Shown here: positions 47,001 through 59,000 of the stretch, in pieces
Position numbering within the stretch: position 1 is the first letter of the stretch
Layout: each line of letters begins with the position of its first letter
From: Haematobia irritans
Taxonomy: Eukaryota > Arthropoda > Insecta > Diptera > Muscidae
Assembly (NCBI RefSeq): GCF_050003625.1
Contig: NC_134397.1
Span: 268,082,070-268,146,069 of the forward strand
Direction: 5' to 3'
Length of the DNA stretch: 64,000 nt
Made by a program: the position numbers and the translations under genes
Notes under the pieces: model-generated
What the model was told of the DNA's origin: nothing
Databases searched by the model: none
The model's input: the letters and a program-made list of their open reading frames with translations, nothing else

Positions 47001-50000
47001 CAAGCTGTTTCTACTGACAAATTTCTTTGGGTGTATATCAAAAATGGACCGATACACCTATTTATGGACTTATAAAAAGGATTTTGAAATACAGGCAAAT
47101 CGTATAAAAATTGAGCTGGCTAGACGGTCATAACATTGACCGATTCACAACATATTCGCAACTCCTATTTACGGACCTAAAATACCTGAATTTCAGGTAA
47201 ATTGTAAATCGTATAATAATTGGGATGTCTAGCACGGTTGCTACTGTTGGTAGAATTCTTATAAAAAAAAATGGTAGTTTTTTACTGTTTGGTAGATTGG
47301 AAGAATTCTTGATGGTATGTTAGATTTTGCAAAACATTCTTCACCAACTAAGAGGCGTTCAAAAATAAAAAAGAAATAACATTTTGATAAAATTTTCGAT
47401 AGAAATAAAATTTGGACAAAATTTTCGATAGAAATATAATTTAAACAAAATTTTCTATAGACATAAAATTTTGACGTCATTTTTGGTAATTTGTGGTACA
47501 ATTTTCTCAAATTTTGACAGATTACTTTTGGCTCGAGTTTTGGACATAAAATTCCTGTAGCCAAATCGGATAAATATTGTGGTGTCTAGATGCTCAAGGC
47601 CCCAATTCGGAGAGTCGGTTTGATGGAGGATATATCAAAACTTGGACCGAGATAGTCCATCTGTACAAATCCGTGAGATGTTTCCTTTAGTGGACTGTAG
47701 ATAAAGATTAACTCTCGGAAATGTAAAGATTTTTGTTGTAACGAAAAGAGAAGAAAGCAAAAGGCAAAGTGTAAGTTTAAGATTTCAAAAGTATGGCTTT
47801 ATTCAGGATGACGGCAGCTTACCAAGGGCAATGACGAAGCACAAGTGAAGTTGTATATCAAACGAAGTGTCAGTCAGACATTATGGTTTAGAATTTACAA
47901 CAATTAAATTCATTTTGAGTAAAAGCTTTAGGGTTATCGCATAAAGGTTGAATTCAAGTATCGATAACAATAATTCATATTATGTATTGGCAATTCAATT
48001 ATTTTCGTTAAATTCAAATATTCAAACATTATTCAAAATTTTCAAAAAGTTAATAATAAACTAAAAACAGTTGTGGAACGGAGTTCAACATGCCGCCCCC
48101 CTTGCAGCAATGCAATTCAATAAGAACAGGCTCCAGATATTATCCATCCAAACACAGAACTTTGGGCGATGGGCATTGAGGACGATGTCTAAATGAGGCC
48201 AGCCAACAAGATCTTTGACAACTGATCGTTTCCAACTACAAGTTCTATGTCAGTTGGTTTAAAAAAGTGTGGATCTGCCAAGTTAGGCAGATGGTTGTAA
48301 ACCGTTTGGAGTTTTTTCTCAGATGTCGCTTCCGGTAGTGCCATATTAAATTGGGTTTTCACTATTCCAGTTATTTGAATTTTTGCTGCTGGATCATAGT
48401 AGGACTGCAAACTCAAAGTACAAAATTCGCTATGGTTCTTTCGGGTTGTACGTAGATTAAGCCGCTGTACCAATGACTTAAGTACAAAGGTTTGCAAACC
48501 GGCTGAGTTTAGCATTAACCGTACTTTCGTGGGTCCATTCGGTGACAAACCTCTAGCTAGCGCAGTCGGCAGGAAAATATGCCTCTTTGGTCTTTGGCTC
48601 AATCTTTCGTGTACTTTCGGTGGAGAACGTTTGCCAGTAGTACGAGTTAATGCAGTGGCTGTTCGATGATTTTTTTTGACACTCTCATGATGTGGTTTAT
48701 TGTCTCGTCGTCCGTTTCTTCTCATATGATCATCGACATGGAGCATTGTGTGGTTGTTATAGTTACATACCACGCAAGTTTTTCGGGATCTGCACCATTC
48801 GCGTGTGTGGGAAGCACAGAGGCATTTAAAACAAAAGCGATGTTCTTTCATGTGTTTTCTTCGCTCATGGACGTTCATCCGTTGAAATTCGGGGCAGTCT
48901 TTTAAAATGTGACGGTTGTGGCAGATACGGCATTTCGGCTGACTAAATGTGGTACTGTAACGTAAATTTATTAAGTTGTGAACTTGAGAATAAAAATTAT
49001 GAAATTTAGTTGGCAACGGGTAGAATACACAGTTTAACTATTGGACGCAAAAGCGTACCAGATTGTGTCTTAAGCTCAGCAACGCGGACCTTTGAGTCAG
49101 GACCTCGAAATACCTTAATAACACGTCCCAAACTCCATTCAGTCGGTGGCAAGTTATCGTCTTTAATAATGACTAAGTCGTCTTCTTTAAGATTTTGCTG
49201 TTCTGTCTTCCATTTATATCTCTTCTGCAAGTTGGAGATGTACTCGTTCTTCCATCTCTTTGCGAAATTAAATTGGATCGTTTTCAATCTTTGCCATCGA
49301 TTTATTAAAGTCAAGTTATCAGTACATTGTTCTGGTGCAGCAATCAATGCGGACCCTCTAAGAAAATGTCCAGGTGTTAAAGCAGTAATTTCCGAAGGGT
49401 CTTCGCTTATAGGAGACAAGGGCCTAGAATTCAGTACACTTTCTATTCTAACTAGTAAAGTAGAGAATTCTTCATAAGTAAATTTAATATTGCCTGCGGC
49501 TTTTCGAAGGTGGGATTTCATGCTTTTGACAGCAGCTTCCCATAGTCCACCCATGTGTGGTGCATGTGGTGGAATAAAGTGCCAAGTGAACCCGTGAATA
49601 TTGTATTTGTCAACTAGACCTTTCTCAGAAGATTGTATAAAGTTTCGATATTCTCGAGAGAGTGCTTTGCTGGCACCAACAAAATTGGTCCCATTATCAG
49701 AGAATACTTTATTAGGTAAACCACGTCTCCCTACAAATCGATCAAATGTGGCTAAGAAAGCTTCAGTAGTCAACTCGGAGCACGCCTCCAGATGCACAGC
49801 TCGAGTTGATAAACAAATGAAAACAGCGGCATAACCTTTATGAAGTTTCGCGTTTCGTAATTTCGAAGTTTTCAAATCGAATGGGCCGGCAAAATCCAAA
49901 CCCGTGTTGGTAAAGGGCAGTGAAAAAGTACAACGCTCTTCAGGCAATGCAGCCATTATCTGATTTCGAATGCGCTGTTTATATATTGTGCAAGTACGGC

Positions 50001-53000
50001 AATTTCGAATACAAGATCGGACAGAGTTCTTCAAACGTATCACATAGAATTCAGCTCGTATTGCCCGTAACATACCTTGATGTTCGGCATGTAAAAGAAT
50101 TTTGTGGGTAAAAGTTAAAAGCAATTTAAAAAAGTGAGAATGTTCTGGCAGAATGATCGGATACTTCTCGTTATATGGAAGATCCGAATTCGCTAAACGA
50201 CCATTTACCCTAAGTAAGTTTCGTTCATCTAAAAACGGGTTCAGAGTCAGAAGTTTGCTCTTAGAAGATATGGGTTGTTTATTTTCCAATGCATGATATT
50301 CCGCATGAAAAAATTTAAGTTGTGCCAGCCTAATTAATTGAAATTTGACAGTTCTAATTTCCGCTGAAGTAATATATTTATCCCCAAATGAGTCAGAATT
50401 CCGCTTTTGACATTTCCTTATAAATCTATACATAAAACACACAACTCGTAGAGCTCGGCTGAAGGAAGAGAATCTTTCAAGTAAGTCTTCCATATGTGTC
50501 TCGATTTGGAAGTTAACAGTTTTTCGCTCAAGTTCTGGCTCCTGAAATGTTTTAGACTTTGGCCAACATTCTGAAGGTTGTACCAACCACTTTGGTCCAT
50601 GCCACCAGAGATGATTATTTTTCAGTTCTGCCGCAGTACAGCCTCGCGTTCCAATATCGGCTGGGTTTTCAGTAGTTGGAACATATCGCCAAGTTACATT
50701 TCCCACATTATCCAAAATTTCTGAAATCTTATTTGCGACAAAAGTTTTCCAATGGAAAGGCGGTTTATCTAACCAGGCCAAAGTAATAGTTGAGTCGCAC
50801 CAAAGATAAACACCGGTAACAGGAAAAGTCATATTTTGGGATATTGATTTCAAAAGTCTAGACAGTAGTGCCGCGCCGCACAATTCTAACCTGGGTAAGC
50901 TCACTGTTTTCAAAGGTGCCACCTTAGTTTTTGAAACAAGTAAGTTTGATGTTATACAGTTCTCAGGTGATATAATGCGGATATATATACATGCGCAGTA
51001 TGCTTTTTCGGAAGCATCGCAAAATCCGTGAATTTGAATACGCCTGTCGGGTGCGTAATAAATCCAACGAGGTATTCGGATATACTCAATGTCAGAAAAA
51101 TTGGAAATGAAAGAATTCCATTTTTGAAAAGAGTGAGGCTTGACTTCCTCATCCCAATCAGTTCCATCAAGCCAAAGTTGTTGTAAAAGCATCTTTGCTA
51201 CAACTATAATCGGCGCCAACCAACCAGCGGGATCGAATATCTTTGCCACAATAGATAATATTTTCCTTTTCGTCATCGGTGAGGTAGGAAGAGCAATATT
51301 TGAAACGACATAGAAAAAAGAATCTGACATGGCATTCCACCGAATGCCTAATGTTTTTGTTTCGCTGGTATCTTCAAGTTTCAAGAAATCTTCATTTAGA
51401 AGATCTTCCGGGGGCACATTGCGAAGAATATGTGGGTGATTAGCCGTAAGCTTTTTGAGTGGAAACCCAGCAGAATTAAGTAAATCTATAAGTTCTAACA
51501 AGTAAGCCTTGGTCTCAGTTAATGAATGTCCCCCAGAAAGAATATCGTCAACATATGTTTGGTTTCGTAAAATATGTGAAGCTGTGGGATGAGTAGTTTT
51601 TTCTTCTTCGGCTAGTTGTAAAAGTGTGCGAATAGCCAAGTATGGAGCACAGTTTACTCCAAAAGTAACAGTCTTCAAGCAAAAGTCTTTGATCCCTTCG
51701 GTCGAATTTTCCCGGAATAAAATGCACTGATATTGTCTATCATCCTGATGAACATAAATTTGGCGATACATTTTCTGAATATCGCCATTAAACACGTATC
51801 GGAAGAAACGCCAGCGTAGTACAACATTCATCAGTTCATTTTGTAGTATCGGTCCAGTATGCAGAATATCATTCAATGCGACTCCCGTCGAAGTTTTCTT
51901 CGAGGCGTTAAATACCACACGTACTTTTGTAGATGACCTTTCAGGTTTTACGACTGCGTGATGAGGAAGATAAAAGGAAAAATATGCAGAGTCACGACAG
52001 ATTTCTGAGGAAGACGTTATCTCCATGTGGTCAAGTGTTAAATATTCAGATAAAACAGCAGTGTATTCTGCAGCAAGTTGAGGCGATTTTTTCAAGTTCT
52101 TTTCCATATGAAGATATTGACCGAGGGCAGCTCGTCTTGAAGGTCCTAGAGCTAAGTCTTTGGGTAGATCCTGACGAAAGGGTAATCTAACTTGATATCT
52201 CCCGTCAGATTGGCGAACAGTAGTTTTCCGATAAAAATCTTCACACCACATGTCAGTTTCAGACAAATTCTTTGAAGTTGGAACTTCTTCAAGTTCCCAA
52301 AATTTTCTAATTTCATTATTAAGTGAATCAGTACAAGTCACAAAATTCGCAAACACTTGAGTAGATCTAGTTTTTGGAGGGCCACTCAAAATCCAACCAA
52401 ATTCAGTTTCTTGTGCAAGAAGACTTCCAGATATATTTCTTCGCACACCCGATTTCAAGATGAATGGAAGAATGTCGCTACCTAATAACATGTCTATTTG
52501 CGCGGGTTTGTAAAAGTAGGGATCAGCTAAGTCAATATTTTCCAAATCTGACCAGTTAGAGATCTGGGTTGGGTAAGAGGGCATTAAGTGATTCATATTT
52601 GAAATAACTAACGCAGTTGTACGAATTTTGAAATCAGATTTTCGAGATTTTAAAATCAGATGACAAAGTTTCGAAGAATTCTCAAGAAGAGTACCCCCTA
52701 ATCCTGAAATGGTAGTAAATGACTTCTTGGTCGGTATTAAGTATCGCTTTACAAGTCTGCTTGAAATAAAAGATTCTTGGGATCCTTGATCAATAAAAGC
52801 CCGTATTGTTAAATTAGTTCCTAAGTGTTCTAAATAGATTAACGCCGTTGGCAAAATAGTAGAATCTGCAGAACTAGTAAAGTTAGATTGAACATGTGAA
52901 ACTGAATTTCCATAAGCAGCAGCTGATGTCGAAGGTTGATTATCATATGCAGTTTCCGTATGAAATGTCGTGACTTCAGGTGGCGGACTACTTTGTAGCT

Positions 53001-56000
53001 CTTGAACAGAATCTGGATGTAAAAGTGTATGATGTTTCTGGTGACATTTCTGACAAACATTTTCGCTTTGACAATTTTGCGCAGTGTGGCCGTAACACAA
53101 ACAATTTATGCATACTTTGTTGTCCCTGACGAACTTTCGCCTTTGTGCAAGAGACCAAGTTTTGAATTTAAGACAGGCTCTCAAAGAATGATTAAGTTTG
53201 CAAGCTTTACAAGATCGGACTTTGGAATCAGTTTTCGTGTGATAAGTCTGAGTTTTCTGAGTCACATTTGTATTATTTGAAGGCTTCCTCATGTCAGAAA
53301 TAGATTCCAACATATTTAATCTTTTTGAAATAAAGTCGTCCAATTGCTCCCAAGATGGCATTTCCTTGTGATCGCTTAACGAATTTTCCCAGGCTGTCAA
53401 AGTTTCATCCGGAAGTTTTGATGAAACCCAGAAAACTAAGAATGGATCCCACGACATGACCGATATATTGTAAGTTTTCAATATAGAAAGACAATTGTTT
53501 ATAGTGTACTGCAAGTTTCGTAGAGCTTTTCCTTTTTCCGAAGTTACGCGCTCAGTTTCAAATATTTTCCTGAGCTGATGATTAATAAGTATGCGCTTAT
53601 TTTCGTAACGTTGACGTAGGGATTCCCAAGCTAAGTGAAAGTTGTCATCAGTTAATGCGAATTGTTTTACAATCTGATTAGCCTCCCCACGAGTCTTTGC
53701 CCTTAAGTGAAATAACTTTTGTGCCGGAGACAATTTTGGGTGATTGACATAAATGGCTGAGAACATGTCTCGAAAACTGGGCCATTTGTCATATCCACCA
53801 CCAAACATTTCAGTATCGCATGGAGGGACTTTCAAAGAATACCCAGTCACCTCCTGCGATGTGGTCCCAAGTATTTCTTGAGGACGCGCAGATCGCTCCA
53901 TCGCTCTTTTTTCTATTTCAATCAAGTCCAGCATATCAGCTTTGCATTTCTTATAAGCCCTTATAGACTCATTAAACTTCGCGTGTATTGACTCTTTCTC
54001 CGCCTTAGCGCTATCAGTAACCATCTCTGTCTCGTATACCTGAGTGAGAGTCTGCCAACGCCGTTCTAAGTCTTCAAGATCAACTTGCAGACTTGAAAGT
54101 CTGTGCTCAGAAGTATCAATAGCACTGAAGTTGGCGCAATAAGTGACGACTTGGTCCGAAAAAAATATGAACTTTTGTGAAGCCATTACAAATCGTAAAC
54201 AAGTAATTGGGGTTCAGTATTTTTGCAGTAAATAAAAAAAAACAAAGTTCCAAGACTCAAAGTCAATATGTAATATGAATGTGCAGACTCAATTCCAAAG
54301 ATGTGCCAGTAGCTTGAAATAACCGCGTTTTATAACCCAAAAAAGGATTTAAACGACAAGAAATTTACTTGATATTTACCTCTAAAAATGTTAAATTAAG
54401 GTAAGACAGAGTAATTGTACTATTAAAAACTTTTAACTCCACGAGAGCAATATATTAACAAAATTTCCAGTAAAGTATAAGTATACAGTATAAGTAAACT
54501 TGTATCAAAAATTCAGCAAACCCATCAAAGTTTCACACGCAAAGTTAATTTGCATATAGGAATAAGTAATACTTAATTTCAGATAAATAAATTAATTCAT
54601 ATATAAGTTTAAACTCCACAAGAGCAATTTCAAATAAGATAGCAGTATAAAATCCAACAGTGAACCACTTCACAAGTAATTTCCTCAATATCAACTATAT
54701 AATATCCAGAAAACTGTGAGCGTCGAATAGAATTCATGAAAATATTCACAGTGTAATATAGTGTTGTGGCAAATCGTGAAAAATATATCGTAATGTCAAA
54801 TTCTCCAATCATATGCTATGATCACAATAAACAAAAAGCATACTACAGTTCCATCAAACTCAATTGAGTCAGTTCATAACTAAAATTCGTTGAGGGTTGA
54901 ACATCAAATCCACAAGTGATTTACGCCGACAAAGAGAGCCAAAAGAAAAAAAGAACAGTGAAATCTAACAAAGTTGAATTTTCTCGCTAGAGAATCTCTT
55001 AGAAGTCAGCATATAACTTTGTATTGATATGTATTTTCCCTCAAAGCAACTTTAACCACAAATGTGATCATAAGAATCCATTAAAAGTTTGTACGAAAGC
55101 TTCAATCAGGTGAGATAATCAAGATTTCTTTTAAAACTTTTACTCGTAAATTCAGACTGTGCCCAAAATCAATTGAAAGTGGACTTCCACAAAATATAAT
55201 TCAAAATGTATCTTAACAGCTTTGTGCAAAAGCTCAAACCACTTTCCCAAATGTCGCCAAATCCAACAATGTGTATGTGTATCGTCGCGTAGCTATTACC
55301 TCCTCCAAATGCTTTTGGGCTATGACAATTTTATCCACGAACTTGGACAATAGCGATCAAACATTCGCCTTATTCAAATGAGTAATAAATACAAAAAATA
55401 CCAAGGAGATCGAGCACAACTTTCCTCCTTTTGTGCTGCAAATAAATTTGGTAACGTCAACTTGTAGTGACCAATGGCAATTCCAAAGATTCAAAGTACG
55501 AAACTCGTAAATAAATATCCAATTGACTTAATAAATGAAAATTGCCAAAATATACTCAATAAATTCCAAGGGTTGCAATATGCAGAAAAAAGTCGATAAA
55601 CTGGTGCTAACTGAACTTCTCCTTATCGTAAAAAAAAATAATGTTGCATTAGTCAATTCTCAAAATTTCATGTATGAAATTCTTTATTCCAGGTATGTCC
55701 AACAATTGTTGAATAAACGTGGGCATAAATCAACGTACGTGCAATTAAAGAAAATGCTAACTCAAGCTGGAAAAAATTTCGTACACCTCTCTTGGATTGT
55801 ATAAACTACAGCGTAGTTAATATAGTAACGATAATAACAATGATGTTAATCTTTACTTTTATCCAATCTTTATTGCCACGATAAGGAAAAATCCAGTTCA
55901 CTTTTCTTTCTGTGTAAACCAACACCCGAATTCAAAGAAATACAAAATTCATTCTTAAAATTAAGAATAGCAATTTCAGGCAAGTAAGTAGCCTCAATTT

Positions 56001-59000
56001 TGATGTGCTATATTCTCACTTTCATATGTAGGTATTTCGTATTATAGGCATATATTTTCTTTACACACTGACAACCCAATGAATCCACCAAGAAGAACAC
56101 TTTCGGTTACTTTCAGAAAACTCTGAATATTTTTAGAAAATTCCTACTAAACAGTATAAAACGCTGGCAACTTGTCGATATCACAAATAAGTATATATTT
56201 TTCGACAAATTCAATTTTCACTTTTCGAAGAAAATTCTGTAGCTCGAATGAAAAAATTTGATAATTGCAACTTGCAAGAATGCCTTTAGTGACACACGAA
56301 GTTTACGATGATCGTATTTGCAGTAAAAATTACAAACTCAAATAAATAATGTACTATTTTGTGAGAAATACGCATTAAGTAATTCTTAATTTGTGTGTAA
56401 TTTTCTCACGTCTCTTAGTTCATTTAACGAACGTTAAGGAAACTTAGAGTAAAGGAAACTTCTTACAAACTCCATGAACTAAAATAAAGTTTTAGTGAAA
56501 TATAAAGTCACTTTTTCTCCGAGTGTAGGTAAGTATTTTTTCTTCCAGTGTCCTAAATTTCAAAGGTAAGTGTTATTTTTCCTTTAAGGTAAGTATTACG
56601 AATTTCTATTTTCACTCATAGGTAAGTATTCTCTGTATAAATTGCATATGCCAATATGAAATCGGATAGGATATACTCCTATCTGATGACCTTTGGTACA
56701 AACGTTAGTAAAATTATTGAAAAATGTTTTCAAATATTCCCCGTGTACAAACACAAAATTAGAAAAAAATTTGTATGTAGAGCAATTTTCCCGGATCCCA
56801 GGGAAATTTCAGCCAACTGTATATATATATACATACATATGTATATATATTTGCCTCCAATCTCTATCAATTGAAAGCCAGACTCCAAATAGTTTTCTTA
56901 GATATATTTTTCAGTATATAATAAAATTTTATGTTTTCTATATAATTTTCTTTTGAAATTTTTTTTCAGTGTTATAATTTGCATATAAATTTCATATAAT
57001 TTTCCATAAAATTTTTAGTACAATTTCTCATATAATTTTCCATATAATCTTCAATTTCTTTCCGTGTATAATTCAATTGTGTATTATCAAGTAAAAATTA
57101 TTAAAATTTTAAAAATTAATATTCCCAAAATATAAACCACTTTAATTATGGTAACTACATTGGGTTGATTCTTTGTATCAAAAGAATATTGTTGTCTCAA
57201 AATCTTTACAATTTTGCAAGATTTTCATTTAAGCGTTTTTCCATTTGTGTTATTGATTTATGATAACTTGTTGGCAACCCTACCTACGTATCAACATATC
57301 AACATCCACTCACCAATGTACGTATTGATGTTCCCTTGCCGCCACGATGATGTATCAACCCACAAGCAATTAGGAATATTCTTGCCACCCAAGCACCGTT
57401 AGAAAACCACACCAAATCATCCACCTTCTTCACCAATATATCAGGCAATAGAAATTTCGTCCACATTCATAGTCAATTCAACCATCCAATCATCAATCAA
57501 TAGGCAATCCAAATTAGCAAAGCAATTCTTCCACATACAATACTTAATTTTGTCTCCAAACTTTCTCAATTTTTCAAGTTAGTACAACATTTAAATATTT
57601 ATCCTCAGTTTATACTTTTGACTTTTTACTAAATTCTTTTTTTTTCGCTCTTCAACTTTGCTTGTTCACTCCAAGAAATTCTTATTCAAATGACACTCTA
57701 CCGGCTTTGACACTCTAACTCTCTCTCTATTTTCTTTTCCGACGAAAGCAGAGATGCCCTATCGCTTGCCACATTCTATGATTTGTATTATGAAGTCGGG
57801 ATCGCAATATGAGTTCGATATTAACTTTTAATTTATAATATTTTACATTCACCAACAATTTTTAGACGAATGCAAAATTAAATTTTCAAAATTAATTTTT
57901 TAAATGTTGGCTGTCTTCTATACACAATTAGCTTATAAAGAATAAATATATTATGCCTCAATTAGCATCCAGTTGTGCCAAAAAATCGGTAAGTATGTGG
58001 CAACTATGAATCCGAGAACAAGACAAATCATCTGACGTATTGATTGGTGGCATGTGCAATGTGCTTCAAAATAAGAGAGTAATGTTAATATTCTGACTGT
58101 CGTTTTAATTTTGGCTGCGCAGTCAGCTTTCGAGAGAATTTTTGTAACTGGTAACTTAAGAGAATTCACTTATGTGTGTAGAGTATGTATCAAAGCATAT
58201 GGTAGTGTATGTATCGCTGTATGTATGCTAATTCGATGTTTGTCAGCGGACAAACAGAAAATTTCTATGAATGTTGAAAATTATATCGGAGAGTGACTGA
58301 GATTACATATAACGTTGAAGATGGATGTTTTGTTGAATATGGCTGTTAACGCGTTTTGTGGTTGAGTGTGGATAACATGGGTAAGTATGTTAGGGCTGCA
58401 GTGTGGATAGCATAGGTAAGTATGTTAGGTTTGCATATCAAGGTAAGTATCTTAAAATGTTGCAAACAAATGTTGCGGTTTCGTAAACTATATACACAAT
58501 TGTAAATGTTGCAAATATTTCTGGTACGAATGTTAAATATGTTGAAGGTAAGTATCCACGAATGTCGTAAACATAAACCGTGGGTAAGTATGTAAGGGTA
58601 AGTATGTAAGGGAATTTATGTTAGAGTTGCTCGTAAAGCAAACTTTTTACAATTTACAGTGGTTAATGTTAAACAGCTTTTTGCTTCTTTTGCAAAGAAT
58701 TTAACAGAGTTCAAATTTGCATTCTGTAACAACAATCTGTGTTACAATTAACATCGATCACTTGTAAGAAGAATTTCTGACTATGTGCTTTCTGGTTAAA
58801 GTTTCGAGATCAGAACCATAAGTCATGTAAAAAATAATTATTCAGATCACAAAGTTATTCTACCGTTGCGTTGCCACTAAATCATAAGCCAAACACTGAT
58901 ATTCTCAAACGTTCACAATATAATAAATTTCACGTACCTTTTGTCCATAATGATTTTGAGAATATGAAAAAATGGATAGGCAAGTCTGCGGTTTGTGTAA

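Larger units (their letters stand above)
46195..47661 (+). repeat. Repeat R1, left part, interrupted by M2 MITEs and BEL
   Basis: It starts AACACCCACCACCATGAATC and runs through R1 modules (GGACCGATACACC, GGACCTAAAATACCTG). A full M2 and a deleted M2 (46346-47036) and a short 29-bp array (47390-47480) are inside. It is cut at 47661 by the BEL element and resumes at 59540-59748, ending ATACCCTCATCACTTTTC then GGTGGTGGATATAC. Confidence 0.75.

Noticed and set aside
49010..49477. 155-codon + strand frame opposite pol
   Set aside because: It is an antisense shadow of the conserved integrase/DUF5641 coding region, with no independent evidence.
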